64,000 bases of DNA. Origin: Patagioenas fasciata. Lineage: Eukaryota > Chordata > Aves > Columbiformes > Columbidae. The stretch is from contig NC_092525.1 of the NCBI RefSeq assembly GCF_037038585.1, positions 30,840,367-30,904,366 of the forward strand. Direction: 5' to 3'. Positions 1 through 11,235 of this stretch are shown piece after piece. Under the pieces are notes generated by a model. The model had not been told where the DNA came from. It saw only the letters and a program-made list of their open reading frames with translations, and searched no databases. Each line of letters begins with the position of its first letter. Within the stretch, counting starts at the first letter, position 1. The position numbers were made by a program, and so were the translations under genes.

Positions 1-869
1 ATATTTCAAGGGCTACTATTGGTTAGAAGGCATACATTTAAAAACCCAAGTCATTTTAGCTTAAATGCCATTTAAGACAAAGACACAACATATAGTGTAA
101 AAAATAAACAAATGTCACTGTACTCACAGCTGATAAAAATGGCAAGTCAGTAATTTATTTGTTGTTGATAATCAATTTTACTTTCAGGTTCACATACATG
201 ATAATAAAGTTGCAGCACCTAAATGGAATAGTCATTTGCTTTTACAAATTTGTTTCTTTATGTATTTCATTTTTATAATTTTATGAAAATGCCTCTATTA
301 ATTTGAAGTTCCTGGAAAGCTTTTCTCCGTTCAGAAAAATCTCTGCTGTTTTGCAGCATCTCTGATTACTATAACTAACCTGCACTATCAGTGAGAGAAG
401 GCAGTCTATTGACCCAGAATTTTCCTGCTGTACCTTTTAAAAAATTAGTATTTATGTCATTTTATATGTTAAGAAAATGCACAAAATTCTACTGCAAATT
501 TTAAGAGCCCTAGTGCCTTTTCAATATGCACTATGTCTCTTCCCTGCTTCAGTGTCACAAGAATGCTAAATATTGAAAAATAAATCCCTTCCTTCAGGAA
601 GAGAAACAAAACTAAACATCACCCTTAAAATACTAGATCATGTCAAAACTGTGGGAAGAGGTTTCAGATACTATCAGCTGTGGTTTTATATTCATGTTCT
701 GCTTGCCAATATTTTGGGTAGTATTCTGAAGCTGAGTTTTCATCCGCTAAGGACCTCCTATCCTTTGGGCTCAGGTTTGACTCGGTATTGGAAATGCCAG
801 GACAGCAGCCACTCCAAGAGCAATCTGGAAGAAATTTCGCAAGAACAGCTTTTCCTGCAATATTTTAAA
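1..869. other. Non-coding AT-rich segment
   Basis: No gene is visible. The only open frame of note begins at 573 (99 codons); it has AT-driven codon use, resembles no family I know and runs into the purine-biased block that follows. Several AATAAA-like words are present, as expected in AT-rich DNA. I see no repeat family here. Confidence 0.7.
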
Positions 870-1290
870 TGAATTTGAATTGAGAAAAGCAGGGAGAAAT
901 TTTTTTAAAATCTCTATAAACAAAGAACCCAGGCAGAGTAAAACCTGGAAGAGGAATGTGGGAAGTAGAATGGGAGTGAGGAAGTACACGTGTGTGGAAG
1001 GACTAAGGAGCCAAATGGGGAAACTGAGAAAAACATTTGGAAAAAAATCTGAGGAGCAGAAGGCTGACAGAGGAGGCAAAATCTGTGATGGGGAAAAGTG
1101 CAGAGGGTAACACACAAACACAGAGGGGAAGCTAAAAAAATAGTGGTGAAAGGATGCAGAGGAAGGACGAAGAGCAGAGAGACAGGGACTAGCAGCATGA
1201 AACACAAACAGCAGGGCAGAGACACTGAAGAAGGTAAATTGAAAACAGGGATGCAAAATGAAGGCAAAAATTTTACAGAGTACAAGCTCG
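870..1290 (+). other. Purine-biased (G/A-rich) block
   Basis: For about 420 bases the plus strand is dominated by A and G, with many short GGAAG, GAGG and AGAAG words, while the flanks are ordinary AT-rich DNA. The bias removes stop codons on the complementary strand and so produces overlapping 161- and 123-codon minus-strand frames rich in Leu, Phe, Ser and Pro. That composition is what pyrimidine-rich DNA encodes by default, so I do not call a gene. It may be a decayed polypurine simple repeat or a strand-asymmetric remnant of a transposable element; I cannot name a family. Confidence 0.55.
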
Positions 1291-1300
1291 ACTTATAAAG

Positions 1301-4104
1301 CCTTACAAAGTTTACGGGATATCAGTTCTGACGAAAGTCTAGGCAGCGCAAGGACAGAAGCACACACATTTCTTTACCTTCTCAATCTGAGTTCAGGTTA
1401 ACAGAGCCCCTGTTTATAGCAGCCCCAAAAAATAAACAGCCAGCCTATCAGAGCTGGTAAGGAGGGCATGGTACAGCTACTGCCTTCTCTCCACAAACAG
1501 TGCAGTCTCCTCCTTTTGTGCCCTGCCTTACCAAAACAGGAGGAACAAATAGACGAAACATAATTTACAGTCTTGGTTTATCTGTATCCACAGCCCATCT
1601 GCTGACTTGAACCACAGCAGAATGTGTATGTGTGTATTCAGAGAGATGGCTGTCATTAGACCAATGAAGTTAATGTATAAAAGCCAGGATCAGATTGGTA
1701 ATAAAGTTTACACTTCATTATGGATGTCAAAATCCTTGCTGGGTTTGTTTTTTGTTTTTTTTTTTTCTTTTCCATGAGTATTTAGCTTATTGAATTTCAC
1801 AAGCAAAACCATCTCTAGAAAGCATTAAGGAGTCGGCTACTTGGGAGCTCCAGCATTCAGGAATAAAAACCGAGAACAGATATTTCCTTAATAAATTTAC
1901 AGAATTAGAAAAACTGGACGTATTAACATTCATCTCTGTATTCATGGCTGCAAAATGATTAGATTCTCGTCTCATCAAATTTACATTGTGGAATCTGAAT
2001 ATAGTATGATTAGGCATTATTTTAACAACTACATTACAATACAATTTAAAATAAAATGGCCCTTCATATCACACTAATATCAGTGTTTTAAATAACAAAG
2101 GGATTTTTTTTTTTTTAAATAAAGGAAAGGATTAGCATTTAGTTTCAATCAGTATAAGCAATGCTGCACCAGTTGGTGTCTCAAAGATTCAGGATTTTAT
2201 TAATATTCCAGAGATGCATTTGTGTTGCCTCTGGGTACACTGAAAAGCCACTTAAACTGCACTTAAAGCAGCACTACAGGATCAAATTGATGTGCATCAA
2301 CCATTTACAATAAAACTTGATTATTATAAAGGCATACATATTTGCATAATTACATGTTTGATTTTTTGATAATGCAGCATACACTACAAAATGTTGCTTC
2401 ATGTAGAAAGGCATCGTCAAAAAGCACCATCTGCTGTAGTGTTCAATGCACTGCAACGTTTGAAAAATTCTGAAGGTAGATTTGTGCGAATCAAAGGGGA
2501 AAGCAAAGGAGTTTTGCTAGAACAAGAGGCTCAGTGCTGGCGGAGGGGACTTTTTGTTAGGCTGTCGTCTGTTTCTCTCTGGCTATTTTTTAATAAAATT
2601 GTCGGGGTGATAAAGGTAAAATACAACAGAGCAGCACATCGTACTATCTGCAGAACATAGGAGACAGAACTTTCACTCAATAAAAAAAAAAATCGGTATC
2701 TAGTATTTGCAACGAAGGAATCATATTGGGAAAGATGGCAAACAGCACAGATAGCGGATTCTTACACTTCTTATTTTGACAAGAAAGATTCTTTTTAAAG
2801 GAATCTCATCAGGGTAGCTTAAAACATATAGAACTTGAAAGTAAAAATATCTCCATATTTGCTCAATTCAAAAGGAGAAGCCACCTGTTCTTTACTAATA
2901 TCTGACCATAAACCCTAATGAGAGCCCAATGCGTTCAGGAAGTCCCATGCTAAGATTGCAGAAGAAAGATCGTATCTTGGTGTACAAGAAAAAGCAAGCA
3001 GTTCCAGACTCAGCACAGTTAGCCCAGAGTTCTTGCATTCTAAAAATATGCATTATTTTGATCAGCACTATGTGTCTATCATTTTAATACCTGAGGTTGT
3101 TTTTCAAAGTGGATTTTGAGGAAGGTATTAATCAAATGTAGTTGTAGTTGTTTCTAATATTCTGCCATCCCCAGGAGTTTGTAGGTATGCATCCAGAATG
3201 CACACACACAGGGGGCATCCGTTGCTTTTTCTGAGTCTGTTGCTACTTCTGAGCTATGCTGTGAACATTTTTGGACATTGTACAGAGTGGTAAAGCGTAG
3301 CACAGAGCCAAGACAGGAAAGATCTGGCAGTGAAGTCAGTAGGCATGTACTAGCCTGTTGCTTCCCAGCAGGAGCTCGTTCCTTCACAAATTGCCCTTTG
3401 GTAAGCAGTGTGATTCATTGCTCAGGGACTGGATTACAAGCTGGAAAACAGCTGCCAGAACTTGGGCAAGTCATTTCACTTCCCCATGCTTTCCATTTTC
3501 TTCCCTCCTGTTTTTCACATCACATTAGTTGAAAATATAAAATACTTCAGGGCGAGGACTTTTTCATAATACAAGTTTCCATCATGTTGGGCATTAAACA
3601 AGCTTTTATCTCCATGGACACCTCAAGGTATACCAGGATAAAAACAACAGTTGGATTATATGCAGTATATGGGACAAACACCATTAAAATTAAAAAGTGT
3701 CCTTAACAACACAATCTGAGTATGAAGTCAAGCAGTCGAGAACAGCATCTGGCTCCAAGACATATTTTGCAGCCCAGTGACATTAAAGAGCTTCAGAAAC
3801 AGACAAAATTTTGTCCAGACAGCTCAAGGAAGAATGTACCAGCGTGTGTGTGAACGCAAATATCTTAAAATTTCTGTGCCCAAATCACAACATCCTGACT
3901 GCAGATTGATTGAAACCAAAGTAATGGCCATAGAGCTTCAGGCCCCAAAGCTGTATCGCTGGCCTGTTGGCTCATGCTGTATCTGGACTGTAATAAATTC
4001 ACATTCCCACCAAGAAAATAGCCACTGCTCTATAGTTATGAAACAGATTTTTTTTCGCATTATGAGGCAGGATGTGCTTGAGTCCTCTATTATGCATAAG
4101 ATTT
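1301..4104. other. Non-coding segment with poly-T tracts
   Basis: AT-rich, with no supported gene. It holds a T-rich tract at 1744-1772 with a 12-T run, a 13-T run at 2104-2116, and an octamer word in reverse orientation at 2340-2347. Open frames of up to about 140 codons here look like chance frames. Nothing else is recognised. Confidence 0.65.
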
Positions 4105-4234
4105 TTAAACATCTAGGTGCCTTCCCCTGGCTTATCAAGTACAATTATAGCTTGGCATCAGAGATGCTGAACACCCACACTATCATTGACTTAGATTAGT
4201 GCTGTGAAACCCAGTGCTCCTGAAAAATCAAATC
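4105..4234. repeat. Ancient amniote foldback (MITE-like) repeat, degenerate copy
   Basis: The stretch carries words I associate with an old palindromic repeat common in turtle, crocodile and bird DNA: ctaggtgcct at 4113-4122, then gagatgctgaacacccac at 4161-4178, attgactt at 4185-4192, and the opposite arm ending cctgaaaaatca near 4219-4230. In that family the two arms around the ATTGACTT centre are complementary. Here left and right arms still pair roughly along 4159-4230 with many mismatches, as expected of a very old copy. It partly explains the 140-codon frame at 3777-4199, which is therefore not a gene. The family name is not certain to me. Confidence 0.5.
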
Positions 4235-7200
4235 TTTTGTGTGTCACGCAGAAGAGGATGAACCATTTTTCAAATAACAAACATATTGTCGTGCGTACAT
4301 AGTTCACAAAACCTCAGAAATATTTATCTGTTGGTATTTTCCCACACCCATCATTTAGCGAGCTGAACTGTATTACATTACAGCGCGGTGCCATTCTCTC
4401 TGTCGCTGCCTGCAATTGAAACAGAACCTGTATGGTTTCTTACTCTTCAGGTACCCATACAGAAAAGATAATGATGTATTTATAGCATAATATTAAAAAT
4501 AGTCCCAAACTATAACAAAGCCTTCAAGACATCTGCATTTCTTTCTCACTGAAGGCTTTAAGTGCCTTTGGTCATAGTGCTGCCAGAGGGAACAAAACCA
4601 GCAAGGAAGACTCAGATCTTTAGAAACAATGAGTTTCCCTTTTGTGCCTTAATATTCTGCTCTTGGTGAGCTTCCCTAACAAAGTCTGCTAATCATTGCT
4701 GGAATCAGCATAGCAGTGACTGCTAAGCACAGTGTTTTTCTCCACCCACTTTGCACTAGGCAGACAGGGTTTTTCATTACATATATCATTTTCAACTTGC
4801 TGCAGTGATTCCACAAAGACAGGAGGATTTAGAAAGCTAATGAATGGGGGTGGGGAGCATGCTAGGATTGGAGCTTCAGTGCTGATGTCTAAGGCTGGAT
4901 ACCATGAGTGGCTTCACATACAGGGCACTGCCACTGATTTTATTTTCATTGCATGGCATTGACAGACTTTGACAGCCAAATCATTCATCTCAAGTTAATA
5001 AATCAAAGCAAGGAGTTGGGGGTGGGGGGATTTGTTTGTTTGAACATTTAGTGCTGCAGGAGTTAGGGCAAGGCTCACTGGGCATTGCCTTGCCCTGATT
5101 GTTATTGTGCTGCAATGGCAGCAAAATTATTTATCTTTTACTTGCTAATTAACAACAGAAGTGAAGACGAATAGGCTTGGTCTGAATACAGTATAGTATC
5201 TAGGGACCATTTGCTACATCATAATGAGATGTCAGAGATGCTGTAACTCAGTATATGCCTACAAGTCTCTTACCACTTTATTATTAGGAAAAAAAACCCA
5301 CATTTCCAGTTAACTGACATCAAGTTAATAGTTTATAAATAAGATTAACCTGAAAGAGGAAAACAATTTCACTCCTTCCCCACCCAAGTAAAAAAGTTCA
5401 CATCCCTTTCCAGGCTCCCTCCTAGCACAGAACACTCCATTTCTTTGGTCTCAGTACCCTTGCTACTATTCAGCAGTTTGGTACATTTAACCCCCCTTTT
5501 GCAGACATATCATCAATATTGCCTGCCACTTGGGAGAACAGGCTATACTGATTACAAAATACTGGTTCTATAAATCTGATAATTTTAATGATAAACCAGG
5601 ATATTTTAGGCTTTCTTGTCCTCAAAGAACCAAGAACAATTGCAGATTGATTGTGAACCAATTAAGGACTTTAGAGTTATAAGTTGTGACTGTAATTTCT
5701 TTCTCTTAGGGGGAAAAAAAAAAAAGAAAAAAGAAAACAAAACAAATCTGGTTCTTACCTCCCTCCATAATAAATTAAGACGTGGATGAAGCTGATAATT
5801 AAGATCTGAGTGATTAGTTATTACTTCAACTTTTTCAAACCATAATTATCACCAGATCCTACTCAGCTACCACTTTCATGACCCCTGTCATCAGCACGTC
5901 AGGCAGAAGAGGAAGAAAGTGCTACCTCAGTGAACATCAGCATACGAGCAAGCACAAGCAGCTTTGGTCCTGGGTGGGCGTTCTCTGCAATAACTTAACA
6001 CAAGTTAATAAATGCTACTTATAGTCGGTGACTCCATTTCAGCCGTAACTGCAGCAATTCCCCTCCTAAATGCAAAATTTGGGACAGTGGAGACTCCCCA
6101 AGATCTGTTACAGACTTTGAGAAGATGTCCTCCAGATGGAGCACAGCAATCTTCTCTCATCATGGCAGGTGGACACTGTCCCAAGAGCTGAATGGAAACT
6201 ATTAATACATGGGTTAGTAGATGCTTTTCACTTTATTTTTGAGGACAGGCTATTCCCTGCAAGTGTATCCTGCTGCCAATGCTCAGTTAATAGGCTCCTG
6301 TAGTGAATAACATCATGTGCTCTGTCAATTATTAATAATGAGACAAGTGTTTTCACATCAGAATGTCGCCTTGTAATGTGATGAGCCTGTATCATATTAG
6401 AGTATCAAAGCTTAGACTCATAACATTACTGGTTTACTAAGGGAACTTTGAACAAGATTTATTCCCCAAACAGTCTGCTGAGTCCTAATTTTCATGAATT
6501 TTGTAAATAGAAAATATCCTTTTATTGGCAATTTTTTAGAATATAGTTTGTATTTTAGGTGGTTGATTTACTGCTACATTACATTTATTCTAACACACCA
6601 TTGATCCCCTGTCTTATACATCAGATTTAGTTACTTTTTTATTGTATAATTTCTAGGCGACAGTGGCTATCCAGGACTGAAACAGCTGATGGTTCTAATT
6701 TGATTTTGCCCTTACACCAGCAGAAGTGCACTTACTAGTTCACTTACTCAGAATTCATTGATCACTCAAAGGTCTTCTGGGATTGTGAAATCTCATTCTC
6801 GGTGTCTTTTCCAATTGTCAAAGCACAGACTCAATACAGCATCTGACATCCCTGCAACCTGTCTCATTCTGCATAACACCACAGTCAGCCGTTGGGTTAC
6901 AGTCAATGATGGGGCTCTCACACAGGATGACAAGGCTAACTCCTACTGACTTCAGACATGGCAAAAGCGTAGATCTTCCTGAAAGGTGGGTTTGCGGATG
7001 ATAAGCGAAGGGCAGCTCAGTAACAGTCACATCTTTAAACAAGGAAAGGAAGAACCGGGAAAGGACGATGACGGACGAAAGAGATTATAGAAAACGAAGA
7101 AGAAACCGTAGAAGTTTTACACAAAGATCCATAGGTCTAAAATCAAAGCAATTGTACTACTTAGCATAGTGAGATGATTGAATTCCTTTATCTGTGGCTT

Positions 7201-9335
7201 TCTGTTCCTAGCTAAAACACAAGACAGTATCCTGTGCAGAGCCCATTCAGTTCAGTGGCAAGACAGAAAGGCTTGTGGAGGATAGTGTCAGAACAATAAT
7301 CACTTTGAAAGTGGTTATAAAGATCTTCTAGTCACTAAGCATGCACAAAGAGGTAAGAGAAGGTTAATGAAACTTCAAGTACTGTTTGTGTTCAATAAGG
7401 TTACTTTGACTTGAGTTTTTGAGAGCAGGTAAGGTGGAAAAGAAAGATATGGTAAGGCAGATGACATTTAAAAGCAGCAGTATCCAAGTTCTCCATTACA
7501 AGAATAAAAAATACTATTTCGTGAACAGTAAACACATTCATCTTCATGTAGGAGAAACAACTGTTAGTTCCTGTTACCCGAGGGAATTCTAAACCTTGAG
7601 CTAACCTGTGCACCTACAGAGCAATTTTGCAAACATGCATCAATATTTAGGTTACCAGTTTTGGAGCAAATACATTACCAAATATGAGTTTCTTTCACAG
7701 AAGCAAACATTAGTATCAGAACAGGCCTGTTTTAATCACAAAATGTTCTTTGAAGAGATTCACAAGCCTAATTTCAAACTGTTTGAGCACCTGAGCTTCT
7801 ATTTCCCCCTCTCTGGAAAGCATTCACCAACCTAAATGCAGTCAGCTATGCTAGGTAACTTTTCTCTGATACACATTGTTCATTTTCTCCTTTTTTTGCT
7901 CATCCGTTGGATGACATGAAGCTGTTTTTCTCTCTATGTGCTTGAAACCCATTCGTAATCATCAGCTGTTACATTTTCTTTTCCTAATCTTATTTATATT
8001 CAAATAGGCACTAACGTTGCCATGTTCCATCAAGAGACTTGGTCAATAGTTCCAAAAATGCAAAAGTACCAGGGGAAAATTATGGGGAATTACACATCCA
8101 ATAACATGGTATTTAAAATTCCTTGGTTGGCTTATAGACTACAATACTTGCATTTACAACTGTTGGTTTATTTCAAACGGACTTTTATTTAAGCAAAGTA
8201 AAAGCGTAGCTTCCAAGGCAAGAGCTGAAGCCTTGGAACAGAGGGTGAGTGATCCCACACATAACATCGCTGCGCAGAGCTCTGATCATTCACTATTTTG
8301 CTACAAATATCCTGTGCAGCCTTAGTCAAGTTGCTTAGGGGTTTTTTTGTGGCTTAATCCCCCATCTTTGAGATAAGTATGACTTAGCTTCTGTATCTCA
8401 CAGGCACACAGTGAGGATAAATACATTAAAGAAGAATTAATATATCACAATATAGTGATAGGAGTTCAATACCCTGCGCACAGAGTAATTTATCTTTTTG
8501 TCTCCTGGATCAAGTACAGTTTCTAGGTGTGTGCAACACTGAAAATGTAATCTACTAATATATAAAGTAAGCAAACAATCTCCAGCCCTATACTCCTGTA
8601 TATGAAACCATGAACAGAAACACAAAGCCAGACATAAATAAAGAAATCTATTAATTCTAACAGAATAAACCAGAAAACACAACAAAACCAAACAAATGTA
8701 TATCAAATTCATAAAGAAACTAGATACAGAATATTTAGATACACACATTTTTTTAAAATCTCCCTTAAGTTATCTTATGTAAGAAATAGAATATAATTTA
8801 CTAGCATATGAATTATATACTGTTCCCAGGATGAAACCTACATATTTCTTGCTCCAGAATACCGTCCCCATAAAATAGCTTTATTAGAGTTTAGCAATGG
8901 TAGGAAAAAAAAAATGAAGTTAATGCCTATAGCTCCCATTAAGAAGACAATCATACTTTTCACAGTGATTATAGAGTAATAGACTATAAAAAATGGGTTT
9001 TCAACAAATATTCAAAATTATAGATTTATTCAGACTCCCAGAGAAAAATCAAAATTGTAAATTGTGCAGATTATATATCCAATAAAATATTTATTGTTGC
9101 ACAATGTATATTGTTAGCTGTGTTGACTACTTTTCACCAAGGTGCCAGAGAAATGAAAAATTAACCAGTGTAGAATATAAAATAGTTTTTTTCAAGTCCT
9201 AGAGCTAGTCCGTGAGCATACAAAACAGATTGTATTCAGAGCAGTAACGTAGAAATTCTTCAGTGAGAAGACACTAGAGCTGGATACCTGACAGCAGAAC
9301 AAAACAGAGAACAGCATTAAAGCCATGTAGCTGAG
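4235..9335. other. Non-coding AT-rich segment
   Basis: No gene is supported. It holds a G-rich patch at 5017-5030 (two G runs only), an A-rich low-complexity tract at 5709-5745, and a lightly evolving-looking AT-rich part at about 6230-6660 with several ATTA words. A partial match to another old amniote repeat near 6935-6975 was too weak to call. Frames of 60-100 codons here resemble no protein I recognise. Confidence 0.65.
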
Positions 9336-9338
9336 GTG

Positions 9339-9354
9339 CTGCATGCAAATGCAG
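9339..9354. promoter_or_regulatory. Octamer word inside a short perfect hairpin
   Basis: Arms ctgcat and atgcag are perfectly complementary around a four-base centre, and the POU octamer ATGCAAAT sits at 9343-9350 across the arm and loop. The octamer is a known Oct-factor site. Whether this one binds anything is unknown, and about two or three such words are expected by chance in 64 kb. Confidence 0.25.
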
Positions 9355-11040
9355 GAAGACCTGAATTAGTAATGTTGAAGGTCTGGCTGAAGTAGACGGT
9401 GGCTGCGTCAATAAATGTTTTAATGACATCTTACTAGTTTAAACACTAACAAGAGCGTACGTGCAGCCTGATGGAATTCTGGAAGTTGAGTGAGTATGCA
9501 GTTTAAAATCTCTTTGGGTTTACAAAAACAAGAAAAATATTTAAATATCCTCCTCCTCCTCTGCAACTTCATAAACTGGCCTATGAAAATCACACATGTG
9601 GTATGAGTGCATGTTCTTGTTCACTGCATTAATCATAATCACAACCAACGAAGCAACCCCTCATTGTTGATCATTTATTCTTTCTCAAAATCTACATGAA
9701 TATTCATTTAAACTGCATCTACAGGGTGTGAAATGGTGGTCATGCTATAAAAGGAAAAATGTAGTAAAAAAAAAAAAGTAAAAAACTCTCTAGTTACCTT
9801 TTACCTTAATGCTGTGACTCCAAATGTACCTCTTTGTCACTATACTTCTCGTCCTCTTCATTTTGAGATGACCTTTAAAAGTGTCTCAAACAAGACAAGG
9901 CCCACAAGCAGGCTGGCAGCACCAACCCAGGGTGGAACTTGGGCTGTCACTGAGGCTGCACAGAGCAGGTCTTGTGAATTTCTGCATTTCTGACCCGCCC
10001 TGCCCATTCACAAACTATGATGGGCAAATAATGAATACAACAATAATCTGGAGTAAGGGGGTTTCATCCTTACCTCTGCTCTCCATTTTAGCTTTTTGCC
10101 TCCAGCCCTTAGCACAGACCACACCAGGCTTGGGAGTGCAATTGCACGCTCAGAGTGAGCATGTGCCAGCCTGATAACACACTGAAAATCCAGTGTTTGA
10201 GCTCAGCTCTGCTCTGTAGCTGTGGTCCAGCCAGACCTGCACTCCTACCCGTCCTCCTCCATAGAAGCAGTTGACTCGAGCTGGCGGCAGGAAAGCCCCC
10301 TTCTTTGCAGGAGAAAGCCCAGGCTGCTGAAACAGCCAAAGTATGGTCTGTGACACACTGCATAGCCCTCCTCCTCCTTGAAGCATCACAGTGCTGAAGG
10401 CTGAGCAGGAAAAGCTGCTCCCCTCACAGGCCCTGGGATTGAACAGAGCGCCAGCTTTCTCCTCTTGCCTTAACTGGTCTCACTGCTTGATATTCAATGC
10501 AACATATTTGGTAATGAAAAATGTGCTGAATATTTCAGTATTAGCTATCCTAAAGAAACTGGTCCCTAGGTTACACTGCTTCATGTTAAAAGAATAATTA
10601 TACCAGGAAATTACTCCAGAAAGCCCTCAGAGAAACACGCTTGCTTGCTTACCCTGGCCACACAGCAATTGCAGCTTGTGCATCCCCCAGTCGCAGGTCC
10701 CACTTTTTGAAGGAGAGGACAAAACGGATGGGATTAACTGAAAAATTCAGGTTATATGTTCTCTAAGAATCTTACAGTTGCTGCGTTTTTAACTGCTTGT
10801 TCTGTCCACACTTCATACCTGCACATTTTCAAACTCTTTTATGATTTACACTGAAGCAGCTGGAGTATGCCATCAGCCAGCACGAACTCGATGCAAAACA
10901 CTGCTATTGTCTGCATGCTCCTGGTGTGCGAGGCAGGAGAGAGGAGCACGCGTACACCTGGATGAGAAGAGCCTATTCCAACATCTTTCTGCTCAGAGAG
11001 ACTACAGCTTGGAGTCCCACTGTGTACCTACAGACTGTGG
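9355..11040. other. Non-coding segment with GC-rich islet
   Basis: There is a (CCT)n tract at 9548-9562 and a 12-A run at 9766-9777. From 9880 to about 10440 the DNA becomes GC-richer and stop-poor, giving a 97-codon plus frame and overlapping 79- and 84-codon minus frames that contradict each other. A perfect 12-base palindrome, gtgcaattgcac, lies at 10136-10147. No protein family is recognised. Confidence 0.6.
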
Positions 11041-11235
11041 GGCTGGATCCAAAAGACTTGATGTCTAAAACTAGGTTCCTAAATCAATGCTTGAGATGCC
11101 TAAAAAATAACCATTCTTGTGAAATTTAGACTATGAGGAAGCTTTTTTTTGAGGCCAGTCAAAACTTCAGTACATTCAGTATTTTTGCACGCGCCTTGGC
11201 ACCTAACTCCAGGTGCTGATTTTTAGAAAACCTGG
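11041..11235. repeat. Second degenerate copy of the ancient foldback repeat
   Basis: Two blocks show the vocabulary of the family called at 4105-4234: ctaggttcctaaatc and gagatgcctaaa at 11071-11104, then cacctaactccaggtgctga and the following tttttagaaaac at 11200-11230. The cacct and aggtg words are themselves complementary. The middle (11105-11190) is diverged. The assignment rests on recalled consensus words and has no alignment behind it. Confidence 0.45.

Noticed and set aside
771-1285. 161- and 123-codon minus-strand frames rich in Leu, Phe, Ser and Pro
   Set aside because: They are products of the purine-biased block, which lacks stops on the complementary strand. They overlap each other in different frames.
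3777-4199. 140-codon plus-strand frame
   Set aside because: It runs into the ancient foldback repeat and shows no domain.
6129-6142. CTCF-like word cctccagatggagc
   Set aside because: About 12 of 14 positions fit a remembered core, which is too common by chance to call without binding data.
6935-6975. Resemblance to another old amniote repeat (taactcctactgacttcag)
   Set aside because: A single short word with no supporting flanks.
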